This document shows, in pieces, positions 1 through 5,021 of a stretch of DNA of 5,021 nt. Under the pieces are notes generated by a model. The model was not told the DNA's origin. It searched no databases and saw only the letters and a list, made by a program, of their open reading frames with translations. The translations under genes and the position numbers were made by a program. Source of the DNA: Deltaproteobacteria bacterium. Lineage in GTDB: Bacteria; Desulfobacterota; Syntrophia; Syntrophales; UBA2210. Numbering within the stretch: the first letter of the stretch is position 1; each line of letters starts with the position of its first letter. The stretch lies in the NCBI GenBank assembly GCA_019313735.1, contig JAFDAR010000186.1, positions 1 to 5,021 of the forward strand. The letters run 5' to 3'.

Positions 1-6
1 AAGGAG
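1..6 (+). promoter_or_regulatory. Ribosome binding site of the TonB-dependent receptor
   Basis: AAGGAG lies six bases before the ATG at 13 and fixes that start. The window opens at this site, so the promoter and any cobalamin riboswitch upstream cannot be seen. Confidence 0.85.
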
Positions 7-12
7 ATTCAG

Positions 13-1998
13 ATGAAAAAGTTGTTAAGTTATACGGCAGCATTATTAGTGTTTATGTTTTTTACCTCACCTGTACCGATTTTTGCGCAGGAAGAGGAGG
101 ATGTAGTAACAATGGAAGAGACAGTGGTAACAGCAGGGAGGGTGAAGGAAAAGAAAAAAGAGATTACCACTAATGCAACAATTATTGATGAGGAAGAGAT
201 CAAAAATTCCTCGGCAACGGATCTCGGAGATTTGCTTGCTGAAAAGGGTATTGGACATATCCATAAATATCCGGGCATTTCAACCTCTGTCGGCATACGT
301 GGTTTCAGAACGGATGCAACTGGCGTTGACCTTGCGGGCAAAGTGCTTATCCTGCTGAACGGTCGGAGAGCCGGGACAGGCAATGCAGCCAAGATTATGA
401 CTAAAAACGTAGAGAGAGTAGAGATAATAAGAGGACCAGCCTCTGTTCAATACGGCTCAGCCGCTATGGGCGGAGTTGTGAATGTAATCACAAAACAGGG
501 AAAGAAAGAACCGACCGCCTTTGTTGAGGGGCTTTTAGGAAGCTACGGCTATAAGGAGGGGAGCGCAGGGGTTTCAGGCAAGTATAAGGCGCTTGATTTT
601 TCCGGCAGTTTTACCAGAGATTCCAGAGATGATTACGATACTGCCAATGGTGTGAGGTATTACAACACCGGTTATAATTATAAAGAAAACGGCAGTCTGA
701 ATCTTGGCTATGAGTTCCTGCCTGGGAATCATATTGGTGTCATTTACACCTATTTTAATGTTGATCATGTGGGTAATCCAGAATATCTCAGACAGAACGA
801 TCTTGACGACTACAGTGACTTAGGCAACAAATCGGTTGATTTTATCTATGACGGGAAAACCGCGAACGAACTCTTCTCTTGGAAACTCCGGTATTTTGAC
901 GGCAAGGATGAAAGTGAATGGTTTTGGCCCGTTGCAAGCAATCCTGGCTGGGCGTCAGATGACGGCATTTCAAAAAAATTAACGGTGGATAATAAAGGAA
1001 CCCAGGCACAGGTTTCTTACAACCGGGAATATCTGCTTGTTACCGCAGGTTTCGACTGGGTAAATTATGAGACTAAGGATAGTAAATATGACCCCAAAAA
1101 TACTGAATATGACAACCCTGCCGGTTTTCTCCTGGCCAAGGCCAGATTTTTTGACCAGAGGCTTATAATCACCGGTGGCGCGCGATATGACGAATATGAG
1201 GTGGACATGAAGGACGACGGGGGAAAAGAGAGTGACAACCACACATCTCCACAAGTCGGTGTGGCCTATCTCCTCACAGACTGGCTGAAGCTGAGGGCCA
1301 ACTACGGGGAGGCATTCAGGATGCCCACGGCACAACAGTTGGCCGGCGATCTGAATATGTGGAGTGTGCATTATGTGGGCAACCCCGATTTGAAACCCGA
1401 AAAGAGCGAAACCTGTGAAGGAGGCCTGGACTTTTCCTACGCTTCCTTCAACGCAGGCCTTACCTATTTTCATACCGATTTCAAGGACAAAATTGAGGAA
1501 TATACGAAACCGAATAATGACACATCATACAAAAATCTTGGGAAAGCTGAGATTGAGGGATTTGAAGGAAATATTTCCTATGATATAGGTTCACTCTTCT
1601 CTTGGGATTATCAGATCAAGCCATACGTCAGTTTTACCTGTCTCACCAAATACAAGGATAAGGAAGCGAATGAAGACCTCAAGTACACATCGGATCTCCA
1701 TATATCCTATGGTATCAGGATCTCCGACCTTGACGGGTTTTATGCCAACCTGAACCTTGCCTATACGGGTAAACAGAATATTACCGATTATGAAGGCGGC
1801 ACTTACGCGACAATAACAAAAGACAGTTTCACGGTGGCCAATTTGACGGTCAGTAAAAAGATTCTGGATGCTGAGAAATACGGAAGTGTTACTCTAAAAG
1901 GTGAGGTTCAGAACCTCTTTGACAGGGATTATGAATATGCTCAGGGCTATCCCATGCCGGGAAGAATGTTCTTCCTCGGTTTGAGATATGATTTCTAA
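13..1998 (+). CDS. TonB-dependent outer-membrane receptor, probable corrinoid (BtuB-type) transporter
   Basis: This gene encodes a 661-residue outer-membrane active transporter that would use TonB/ExbBD energy to bring a scarce substrate into the periplasm. Residues 1-25 form a signal peptide: two lysines, a hydrophobic core and cleavage after IFA, before Gln26. A TonB box (ETVVTAGR, 36-43) resembles the DTLVVTA box of E. coli BtuB. The plug domain spans about 50-162 and includes GIRGF (94-98) and VERVEIIRGPASVQYGS (133-149), then GGVVNVIT. The rest is the barrel, rich in alternating aromatic strands. It ends in NLFDRDY, a PGRMFF-type segment and a terminal YDF, the usual outer-membrane assembly signal. 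The start is fixed by AAGGAG at 1-6, six bases before the ATG. Length is close to BtuB (about 614 aa). The corrinoid substrate is inferred from the cobU and cobT neighbours; sequence alone would also allow a siderophore or other metal-chelate receptor. Confidence 0.93.
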   Translation: MKKLLSYTAALLVFMFFTSPVPIFAQEEEDVVTMEETVVTAGRVKEKKKEITTNATIIDEEEIKNSSATDLGDLLAEKGIGHIHKYPGISTSVGIRGFRTDATGVDLAGKVLILLNGRRAGTGNAAKIMTKNVERVEIIRGPASVQYGSAAMGGVVNVITKQGKKEPTAFVEGLLGSYGYKEGSAGVSGKYKALDFSGSFTRDSRDDYDTANGVRYYNTGYNYKENGSLNLGYEFLPGNHIGVIYTYFNVDHVGNPEYLRQNDLDDYSDLGNKSVDFIYDGKTANELFSWKLRYFDGKDESEWFWPVASNPGWASDDGISKKLTVDNKGTQAQVSYNREYLLVTAGFDWVNYETKDSKYDPKNTEYDNPAGFLLAKARFFDQRLIITGGARYDEYEVDMKDDGGKESDNHTSPQVGVAYLLTDWLKLRANYGEAFRMPTAQQLAGDLNMWSVHYVGNPDLKPEKSETCEGGLDFSYASFNAGLTYFHTDFKDKIEEYTKPNNDTSYKNLGKAEIEGFEGNISYDIGSLFSWDYQIKPYVSFTCLTKYKDKEANEDLKYTSDLHISYGIRISDLDGFYANLNLAYTGKQNITDYEGGTYATITKDSFTVANLTVSKKILDAEKYGSVTLKGEVQNLFDRDYEYAQGYPMPGRMFFLGLRYDF

Positions 1999-2029
1999 AA
2001 TGAGATGAAAAAATGGCAGGGGGCACCTC

Positions 2030-2062
2030 AAAAGTGTTTACCTACAGTAAAAAAGTGTAAAC
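2030..2062 (+). repeat. Two AAAAGTGT(T/A)(T/A)AC boxes, 21 bp apart, in the receptor-PP-loop gap
   Basis: AAAAGTGTTTAC (2030-2041) and AAAAGTGTAAAC (2051-2062) match at 10 of 12 positions and start exactly 21 bp apart, about two turns of the helix. The last six bases of each box (GTTTAC and GTAAAC) are also inverted repeats of each other, and a run of five T follows at 2065-2069. The element could be a pair of operator sites, a weak hairpin terminator after the receptor gene, or the leftover end of an insertion sequence, since some IS families carry repeated terminal boxes. The sequence shows the repeat; the function is not decided. Confidence 0.5.
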
Positions 2063-2069
2063 TATTTTT
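2036..2069 (+). terminator. Weak inverted repeat plus T-run, possible partial terminator
   Basis: GTTTAC (2036-2041) pairs with GTAAAC (2057-2062) across a 15-base loop, and TATTTTT follows. An alternative smaller hairpin is TTTAC/GTAAA with a five-base loop (2037-2051). Both stems are short and AT-rich, so strong termination is unlikely. Attenuation between the highly expressed receptor and the downstream enzymes is possible. Confidence 0.2.
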
Positions 2070-2084
2070 GAGCTCATATGGAAG

Positions 2085-2948
2085 ATGTTGATTTTGATTA
2101 TAAAAGATATTATTCGTGATCTGAGAAGAAGATTTGCCGAGGCGGTCAGTAGAAACCGGGGGGAGGGAATACTTTTTTCCGGCGGCCTGGATTCTGCCCT
2201 TGTGGCTGCTTATTCCGGGAAAAGCAAGGCCATTTCTGTCGGGCTTGAGTCATACGGCGAGGATCAATATTACGCGGGCGAGGTGGCGAGATCCATCAAT
2301 CTTGAACACTACCACAAGACCGTGAAAATTGAAGAGGCCATCGCCGTTATACCTGAAGTCATAAAGATACTGGAGAGCTTCGATCCATCTATCCCAAATG
2401 ATGTGACAGCCTATCTGATGTTGAAGATAAAAGATTTAGAAGAATACCTGGCCCTGATGTATTCTGCCATGCGATTCAGTTCCAATAAAATAGGTGAAAC
2501 TTTGGGGGTCGACATAAAACAACCTTTTCTTGATAAAGAGTTTATGGATTTCAGTCGCGGGATTGATCTTGCGCTCAAGATCAGGGAAGAAAACGGAAAA
2601 ACCTGGGGGAAATGGATACTTCGAAAGGCCTTTGAAGGTGTGCTGCCGCAGGAAATATTATGGCAAACCAAAAGACCCTTGGAATACGGTTCCGGTATGA
2701 CGGAACTGAGAAAAGTTATCGAATCGAGGGTGTCGGATGAAGAGTTTGAAGAAAGCAAGAAAAAATATCCAGTAGCATTCTGGAATAAGGAACATTTCTA
2801 CTATTATCGTATATACAGGGAAGTGGTCGGAGAAATTCCTGCCCCCAAAAAAGGACAAAAAATATGTGAATGGTGCGGCGCCGGGATGGATCGAAACGCT
2901 TTTCACTGCAGGATCTGCGGGGGTGTTACTGAATGGAAAAGCTTGTGA
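2085..2948 (+). CDS. Asparagine synthetase-like PP-loop ATPase with C-terminal zinc ribbon, apparently missing an internal segment
   Basis: This 287-residue protein matches the C-terminal, ATP-using domain of asparagine synthetase (AsnB) and has no N-terminal glutaminase domain. The PP-loop is FSGGLDS (31-37). Family landmarks follow: QPFLD (146-150), GKWILRKAFEGVLPQEI (175-191) and TKRPLEYGSGM (195-205). The tail holds CEWC and CRIC, with cysteines 261, 264, 275 and 278 forming a probable zinc ribbon. In the family, a GDGADELFGGY-like motif normally stands between the helix ending near YLMLK (110-114) and the segment before the PFLD motif. Here it is absent, and the text runs directly into DLEEYLALMYSAMRFSSN. 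The gene may be an in-frame deletion derivative with altered or lost activity. The start is not certain: GGAAG touches the ATG with no spacer, and TTG codons at 2088 and 2094 are alternatives. The 3' end overlaps the next PP-loop gene by 16 nt, suggesting translational coupling. The substrate is unknown; amide formation on a corrinoid carboxylate or a tRNA-modifying role are both conceivable. Confidence 0.85.
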   Translation: MLILIIKDIIRDLRRRFAEAVSRNRGEGILFSGGLDSALVAAYSGKSKAISVGLESYGEDQYYAGEVARSINLEHYHKTVKIEEAIAVIPEVIKILESFDPSIPNDVTAYLMLKIKDLEEYLALMYSAMRFSSNKIGETLGVDIKQPFLDKEFMDFSRGIDLALKIREENGKTWGKWILRKAFEGVLPQEILWQTKRPLEYGSGMTELRKVIESRVSDEEFEESKKKYPVAFWNKEHFYYYRIYREVVGEIPAPKKGQKICEWCGAGMDRNAFHCRICGGVTEWKSL

Positions 2949-3661
2949 AATCAAACGCTTTTGTTTCCTGGAGCGGTGGAAAGGATGCGGCGCTTTCCTG
3001 TTACAGGGCGATGAGGGATTTTCATGTTACGTATCTCTTGAATATGGTAGCCGAAGATGGCCGGATATCCCGATCCCACGGCATCAGGACGGATGTGCTG
3101 CGGATGCAGGCGGAGGCGATAGGCCTTCCCATCGTCCAGCCTCGAAGCTCATGGGAAACATACGAGGCGGAATTCAAGAAGGCTCTGTCCGGCTTGAAAG
3201 GTAAAGGAATTGAGACAGGTATTTTTGGAGACATCGATCTGGAAGGGCACAGACAGTGGGTGGAGAGGGTCAGCAGGGAGTCGGGGATGGAGGCGGTGCT
3301 GCCCCTGTGGGGGGAAAAGAACAGGGAGAATCTCATAGAGGAACTGATTGCGTCCGGGTTCGAGGCCGTTGTTGTGGCTGTCAGAAGAGATCTGCTGGGG
3401 CCGGAATGGCTGGGGCGGAGGATTGATCGTGATTTTGTCAAGGATATTTCACAGGTAAAAGGCGCCGATATATCCGGTGAGGGCGGGGAATACCATACCT
3501 TCGTGATAGCGAGGCCCCTGTTCGCAAAGAGGATCAGGATCACCAGATCTGAAAAGATAATCCGGGATGAGCACTGCTTTCTCGATATACGCGAATGTGA
3601 ATTAGCAAAAAGGAGCGATTGTGTGGAGAGCCCCTTCCCTGGCGGCTGTGGAGAGGCGTGA
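2933..3661 (+). CDS. Dph6-family PP-loop ATPase (diphthine-ammonia ligase-like)
   Basis: This 242-residue cytosolic protein belongs to the Dph6/MJ0570-type adenine nucleotide alpha-hydrolase family. It has a PP-loop WSGGKDA (13-19), in which the usual final Ser is Ala. The family motif GDIDLEGHRQWVERV is at 99-113, PLWGE at 124-128, and the GEGGEYHTFV signature at 182-191. Eukaryotic and archaeal Dph6 adenylates the carboxylate of diphthine and amidates it with ammonia. Bacteria do not make diphthamide, so the bacterial member must act on something else. Its position between a TonB receptor and cobU points to corrinoid metabolism. The ATG at 2933 lies inside the upstream gene. A GTG at 2945, preceded by GGAAAAG and overlapping the upstream TGA as GTGA, is an alternative start that would shorten the protein by four residues. 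The C-terminal tail after ELAKR (about 228-242) is Cys/Gly-rich, lies past the recognisable domain, and overlaps the alternative cobU start. Confidence 0.92.
   Translation: MEKLVKSNAFVSWSGGKDAALSCYRAMRDFHVTYLLNMVAEDGRISRSHGIRTDVLRMQAEAIGLPIVQPRSSWETYEAEFKKALSGLKGKGIETGIFGDIDLEGHRQWVERVSRESGMEAVLPLWGEKNRENLIEELIASGFEAVVVAVRRDLLGPEWLGRRIDRDFVKDISQVKGADISGEGGEYHTFVIARPLFAKRIRITRSEKIIRDEHCFLDIRECELAKRSDCVESPFPGGCGEA
3610..3623 (+). promoter_or_regulatory. Strong ribosome binding site and GTG, alternative cobU start
   Basis: AAGGAG (3610-3615) sits five bases before GTG at 3621, inside the end of the Dph6-like gene. It is open in frame into CobU for 24 codons before the conserved MIVFVTGG start. 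Either ribosomes begin here and make an extended CobU, or the site loads ribosomes that re-initiate at 3693. Confidence 0.45.
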
Positions 3662-3692
3662 GTATGATGCTGTTCTCATCGAAGGGGGGGAG

Positions 3693-4208
3693 ATGATTGT
3701 TTTCGTGACAGGCGGTGCCAGGAGTGGCAAGAGCAATTTTGCACAGGACATGGCTGAAAAAATCGAAGGGAAGAGGCTGTTTCTGGCCACTGCCCAGGCG
3801 TTTGATGAGGAGATGCGCCTCAGGATTGAGAAGCACCGGGAGCAGAGGGGCGACCGGTGGGATACCCTGGAGGAACCGGTCCATCTTGGAAAGGCGTTAA
3901 AACCTGTTAGGGATTCATATAATATAATCATTGTTGATTGCCTGACCGTCTGGATGTCTAATCTTCTTATGAAATATTCTGATCAGGGTGAAAAGCTGTT
4001 GGAAATTATAGATGATTTCTTTCTGAGTATAAAGGAGATTGATGGAACGCTCATTGTTGTATCCAACGAGGTTGGTATGGGTATCGTTCCCGACAATAAA
4101 CTGGCAAGGGATTATAGGGATCAACTGGGTTTCCTCAATCAGAGGATGGCTCGGAGAGCGGACGAGGTCTATGCCCTTCTCTCCGGCATTCCCGTCAGGA
4201 TAAAGTGA
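3693..4208 (+). CDS. cobU: CobU (CobP): adenosylcobinamide kinase / adenosylcobinamide-phosphate guanylyltransferase
   Basis: This bifunctional cytosolic enzyme phosphorylates adenosylcobinamide and then transfers GMP to give adenosylcobinamide-GDP, the activated half for nucleotide-loop assembly. From the ATG at 3693 the product has 171 residues, close to the 181 of Salmonella CobU. It opens with MIVFVTGGARSGKS, placing the P-loop at 7-14 as in the family. His48, in RIEKHREQR, aligns with the guanylylated His46 of Salmonella CobU. Further signatures are DCLTVWMSNLL (82-92), SNEVGMGIVP (124-133) and the C-terminal SGIPVRIK. An upstream in-frame GTG at 3621 has a better ribosome binding site (AAGGAG at 3610-3615, five bases away). 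It would add 24 residues that are not typical of CobU. I prefer 3693 on homology; GAAGGGG at 3681-3687 could serve it. The gap from the Dph6-like gene is 31 nt with this start, or a 41-nt overlap with the other, so the genes are almost certainly cotranscribed. Confidence 0.95.
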   Translation: MIVFVTGGARSGKSNFAQDMAEKIEGKRLFLATAQAFDEEMRLRIEKHREQRGDRWDTLEEPVHLGKALKPVRDSYNIIIVDCLTVWMSNLLMKYSDQGEKLLEIIDDFFLSIKEIDGTLIVVSNEVGMGIVPDNKLARDYRDQLGFLNQRMARRADEVYALLSGIPVRIK

Positions 4209-4211
4209 GTA

Positions 4212-4232
4212 TTCAGCTATCAGCTTTCAGCA
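4212..4232 (+). repeat. Three tandem (T/A)TCAGC(T/A) heptamers between cobU and cobT
   Basis: TTCAGCT, ATCAGCT and TTCAGCA follow one another directly (4212-4232) just after the cobU stop codon. The remaining gap to cobT is A-rich and carries its ribosome binding site. Short TCAGCT-type arrays occur between genes in a number of environmental bacteria as part of larger dispersed repeats; this may be a small or eroded copy. No function is visible. Confidence 0.6.
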
Positions 4233-4252
4233 AAAACAAAAGATATAAAAAC

Positions 4253-4260
4253 GAAGGAAG
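4253..4260 (+). promoter_or_regulatory. Ribosome binding site of cobT
   Basis: GAAGGAAG ends three bases before GTG at 4264. An in-frame TAA at 4246-4248 bounds the reading frame upstream, so this site and the GTG decide the cobT start. Confidence 0.75.
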
Positions 4261-4263
4261 ACG

Positions 4264-5021
4264 GTGGAAAATTTACAGAAGGTACTGAATAATATCCGAC
4301 CATTGAAAGAGGATTATCTGAAAAAGGCAAAGCTGAGGCTGGACAGTCTTACAAAACCGGTTGAAAGTCTTGGCAGGCTTGAAGAGATTGCCCAGAGGTA
4401 CGCAGCGATCAGAGAGAATATGAATCCGTCCATAAAAAGAAAAGCGATCGTTATCTTTGCCGCCGACCATGGTGTAGTTGAAGAGGGTGTAAGCGCTTAC
4501 CCAAGAGAAGTTACTGTCCAGATGGTTCTGAATATGCTCGCCGGGGGAGCGGCTGTCAATGTCCTCGCAAGGCATGTAGGCGCAGAAGTTGTCGTTGTGG
4601 ACATAGGTGTGGATCACGATTTTGTACCCGCTGATGGAGTCGTCATCAGGAAAGTGGGCTATGGAACGAAGAATTTTACGAAAGGCCCCGCCATGACCCA
4701 TGCTGAAGCTCTCCAGTCTATCAGGGTTGGTATGGAGCTGGCAGACGAGTATGCCGGAAGGGGCATGGATATTGTGGGAACAGGAGAAATGGGGATTGGC
4801 AACACGACACCTTCCAGCGCTATACTATCAATTTTCACAGGTCTTAAAGTGGAGGAGGTAACCGGCAGGGGCACCGGAATCGATGATGAAGCGCTGCAAA
4901 AGAAGGCATCTGCCATAGAAAGGGCCCTCTCCGTGAACCGGCCAGATCCTGAAGATCCAATGGACGTCCTGGCCAAAGTGGGCGGTTTTGAAATAGGTGG
5001 AATAGCCGGCCTGATTATCGG
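4264..5021 (+). CDS. cobT: CobT: nicotinate-nucleotide-dimethylbenzimidazole phosphoribosyltransferase, 3' end cut by window
   Basis: CobT transfers the phosphoribosyl group of nicotinate mononucleotide to a lower-ligand base such as 5,6-dimethylbenzimidazole. The product, alpha-ribazole phosphate, is joined by CobS to the adenosylcobinamide-GDP made by CobU. The gene starts with GTG, and the visible part encodes 252 residues of an expected 350 or so. Conserved blocks appear in order: LTKPVESLGRLEE (29-41), AADHGVVEEGVSAYPREVT (66-84), GGAAVNVLARHVGAEVVVVD (94-113), GTGEMGIGNTTPSSAI (172-187), VTGRGTGIDDE (199-209) and VLAKVGGFEIGG (235-246). Glu175 in GEMGIGNTT aligns with Glu174 of Salmonella CobT, reported as important for activity. 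The other key glutamate (Glu317 there) lies past the window. The first block normally reads KPxGSLG; here Glu replaces that first Gly. The gene lies 55 nt after cobU and is probably in the same transcript. Confidence 0.96.
   Translation, partial: MENLQKVLNNIRPLKEDYLKKAKLRLDSLTKPVESLGRLEEIAQRYAAIRENMNPSIKRKAIVIFAADHGVVEEGVSAYPREVTVQMVLNMLAGGAAVNVLARHVGAEVVVVDIGVDHDFVPADGVVIRKVGYGTKNFTKGPAMTHAEALQSIRVGMELADEYAGRGMDIVGTGEMGIGNTTPSSAILSIFTGLKVEEVTGRGTGIDDEALQKKASAIERALSVNRPDPEDPMDVLAKVGGFEIGGIAGLII

Noticed and set aside
979..1473. 164-codon open frame on the minus strand
   Set aside because: It lies entirely within the strongly supported receptor gene, has no recognisable domain, and is best explained as an antisense shadow.
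2014..2028. TGGCAG...GC resembling a sigma-54 promoter
   Set aside because: The GG and GC pairs are not separated by the required 10 bases, and the -12 element does not match.
1999..2084. Cobalamin riboswitch in the gap after the receptor gene
   Set aside because: The 86-nt gap is too short for a cobalamin riboswitch and no B12-box-like sequence is present. One may exist upstream of the window.
2078..2119. Possible 13-residue leader peptide beginning at ATG 2078
   Set aside because: It overlaps the start of the AsnB-like gene out of frame, has only GAG as a ribosome binding signal and shows no attenuator structure; chance is likely.
3022..3543. 173-codon open frame on the minus strand
   Set aside because: It is antisense to the Dph6-like gene, whose conserved motifs are on the plus strand; the product is low-complexity Ser/Pro/Arg-rich.
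2933..3661. Calling the PP-loop gene true diphthine-ammonia ligase (dph6)
   Set aside because: The family match is good, but bacteria lack diphthamide and the neighbours are corrinoid genes, so the substrate name would be misleading.
4273..4976. Two minus-strand open frames (4273-4701 and 4659-4976)
   Set aside because: They cover the cobT region, where the plus-strand frame starting at GTG 4264 carries all the CobT signatures.

Overview
The window (5,021 bp, all genes on the + strand) is most likely a corrinoid (vitamin B12) uptake and salvage operon from a Gram-negative, probably anaerobic bacterium. A TonB-dependent receptor with a signal peptide implies an outer membrane. The moderate base composition and the cluster style would fit a Desulfobacterota- or Nitrospirota-like organism, but that placement is a weak inference.

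Layout: (1) 13-1998, a TonB-dependent outer-membrane receptor, probably a BtuB-type corrinoid transporter. The window begins only 12 bases upstream of it, so any cobalamin riboswitch would lie outside. (2) 1999-2084, a short AT-rich gap holding two near-identical AAAAGTGT(T/A)(T/A)AC boxes 21 bp apart. (3) 2085-2948, a compact protein resembling the asparagine synthetase C-terminal domain. It has a PP-loop and a C-terminal zinc ribbon, but apparently lacks the internal G(D/E)GADELFGGY segment. (4) 2933-3661, a second PP-loop ATPase of the Dph6 (diphthine-ammonia ligase) family, overlapping the previous gene by 16 nt. (5) 3693-4208 (alternative start 3621), CobU, adenosylcobinamide kinase/guanylyltransferase. 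(6) 4212-4232, a short heptamer repeat. (7) 4264 to the window edge, CobT, starting with GTG and cut by the end of the window.

Working model: the receptor imports corrinoids. CobU phosphorylates adenosylcobinamide and converts it to adenosylcobinamide-GDP. CobT makes alpha-ribazole phosphate for the lower ligand; the joining enzyme CobS is expected just beyond the window. The two PP-loop proteins have no textbook place in this route. Both belong to families that use ATP to adenylate a carboxylate and then form an amide, and corrinoid side chains are amides. A corrinoid side-chain amidation or amide-repair role is therefore the most interesting testable idea here. It is inference only.
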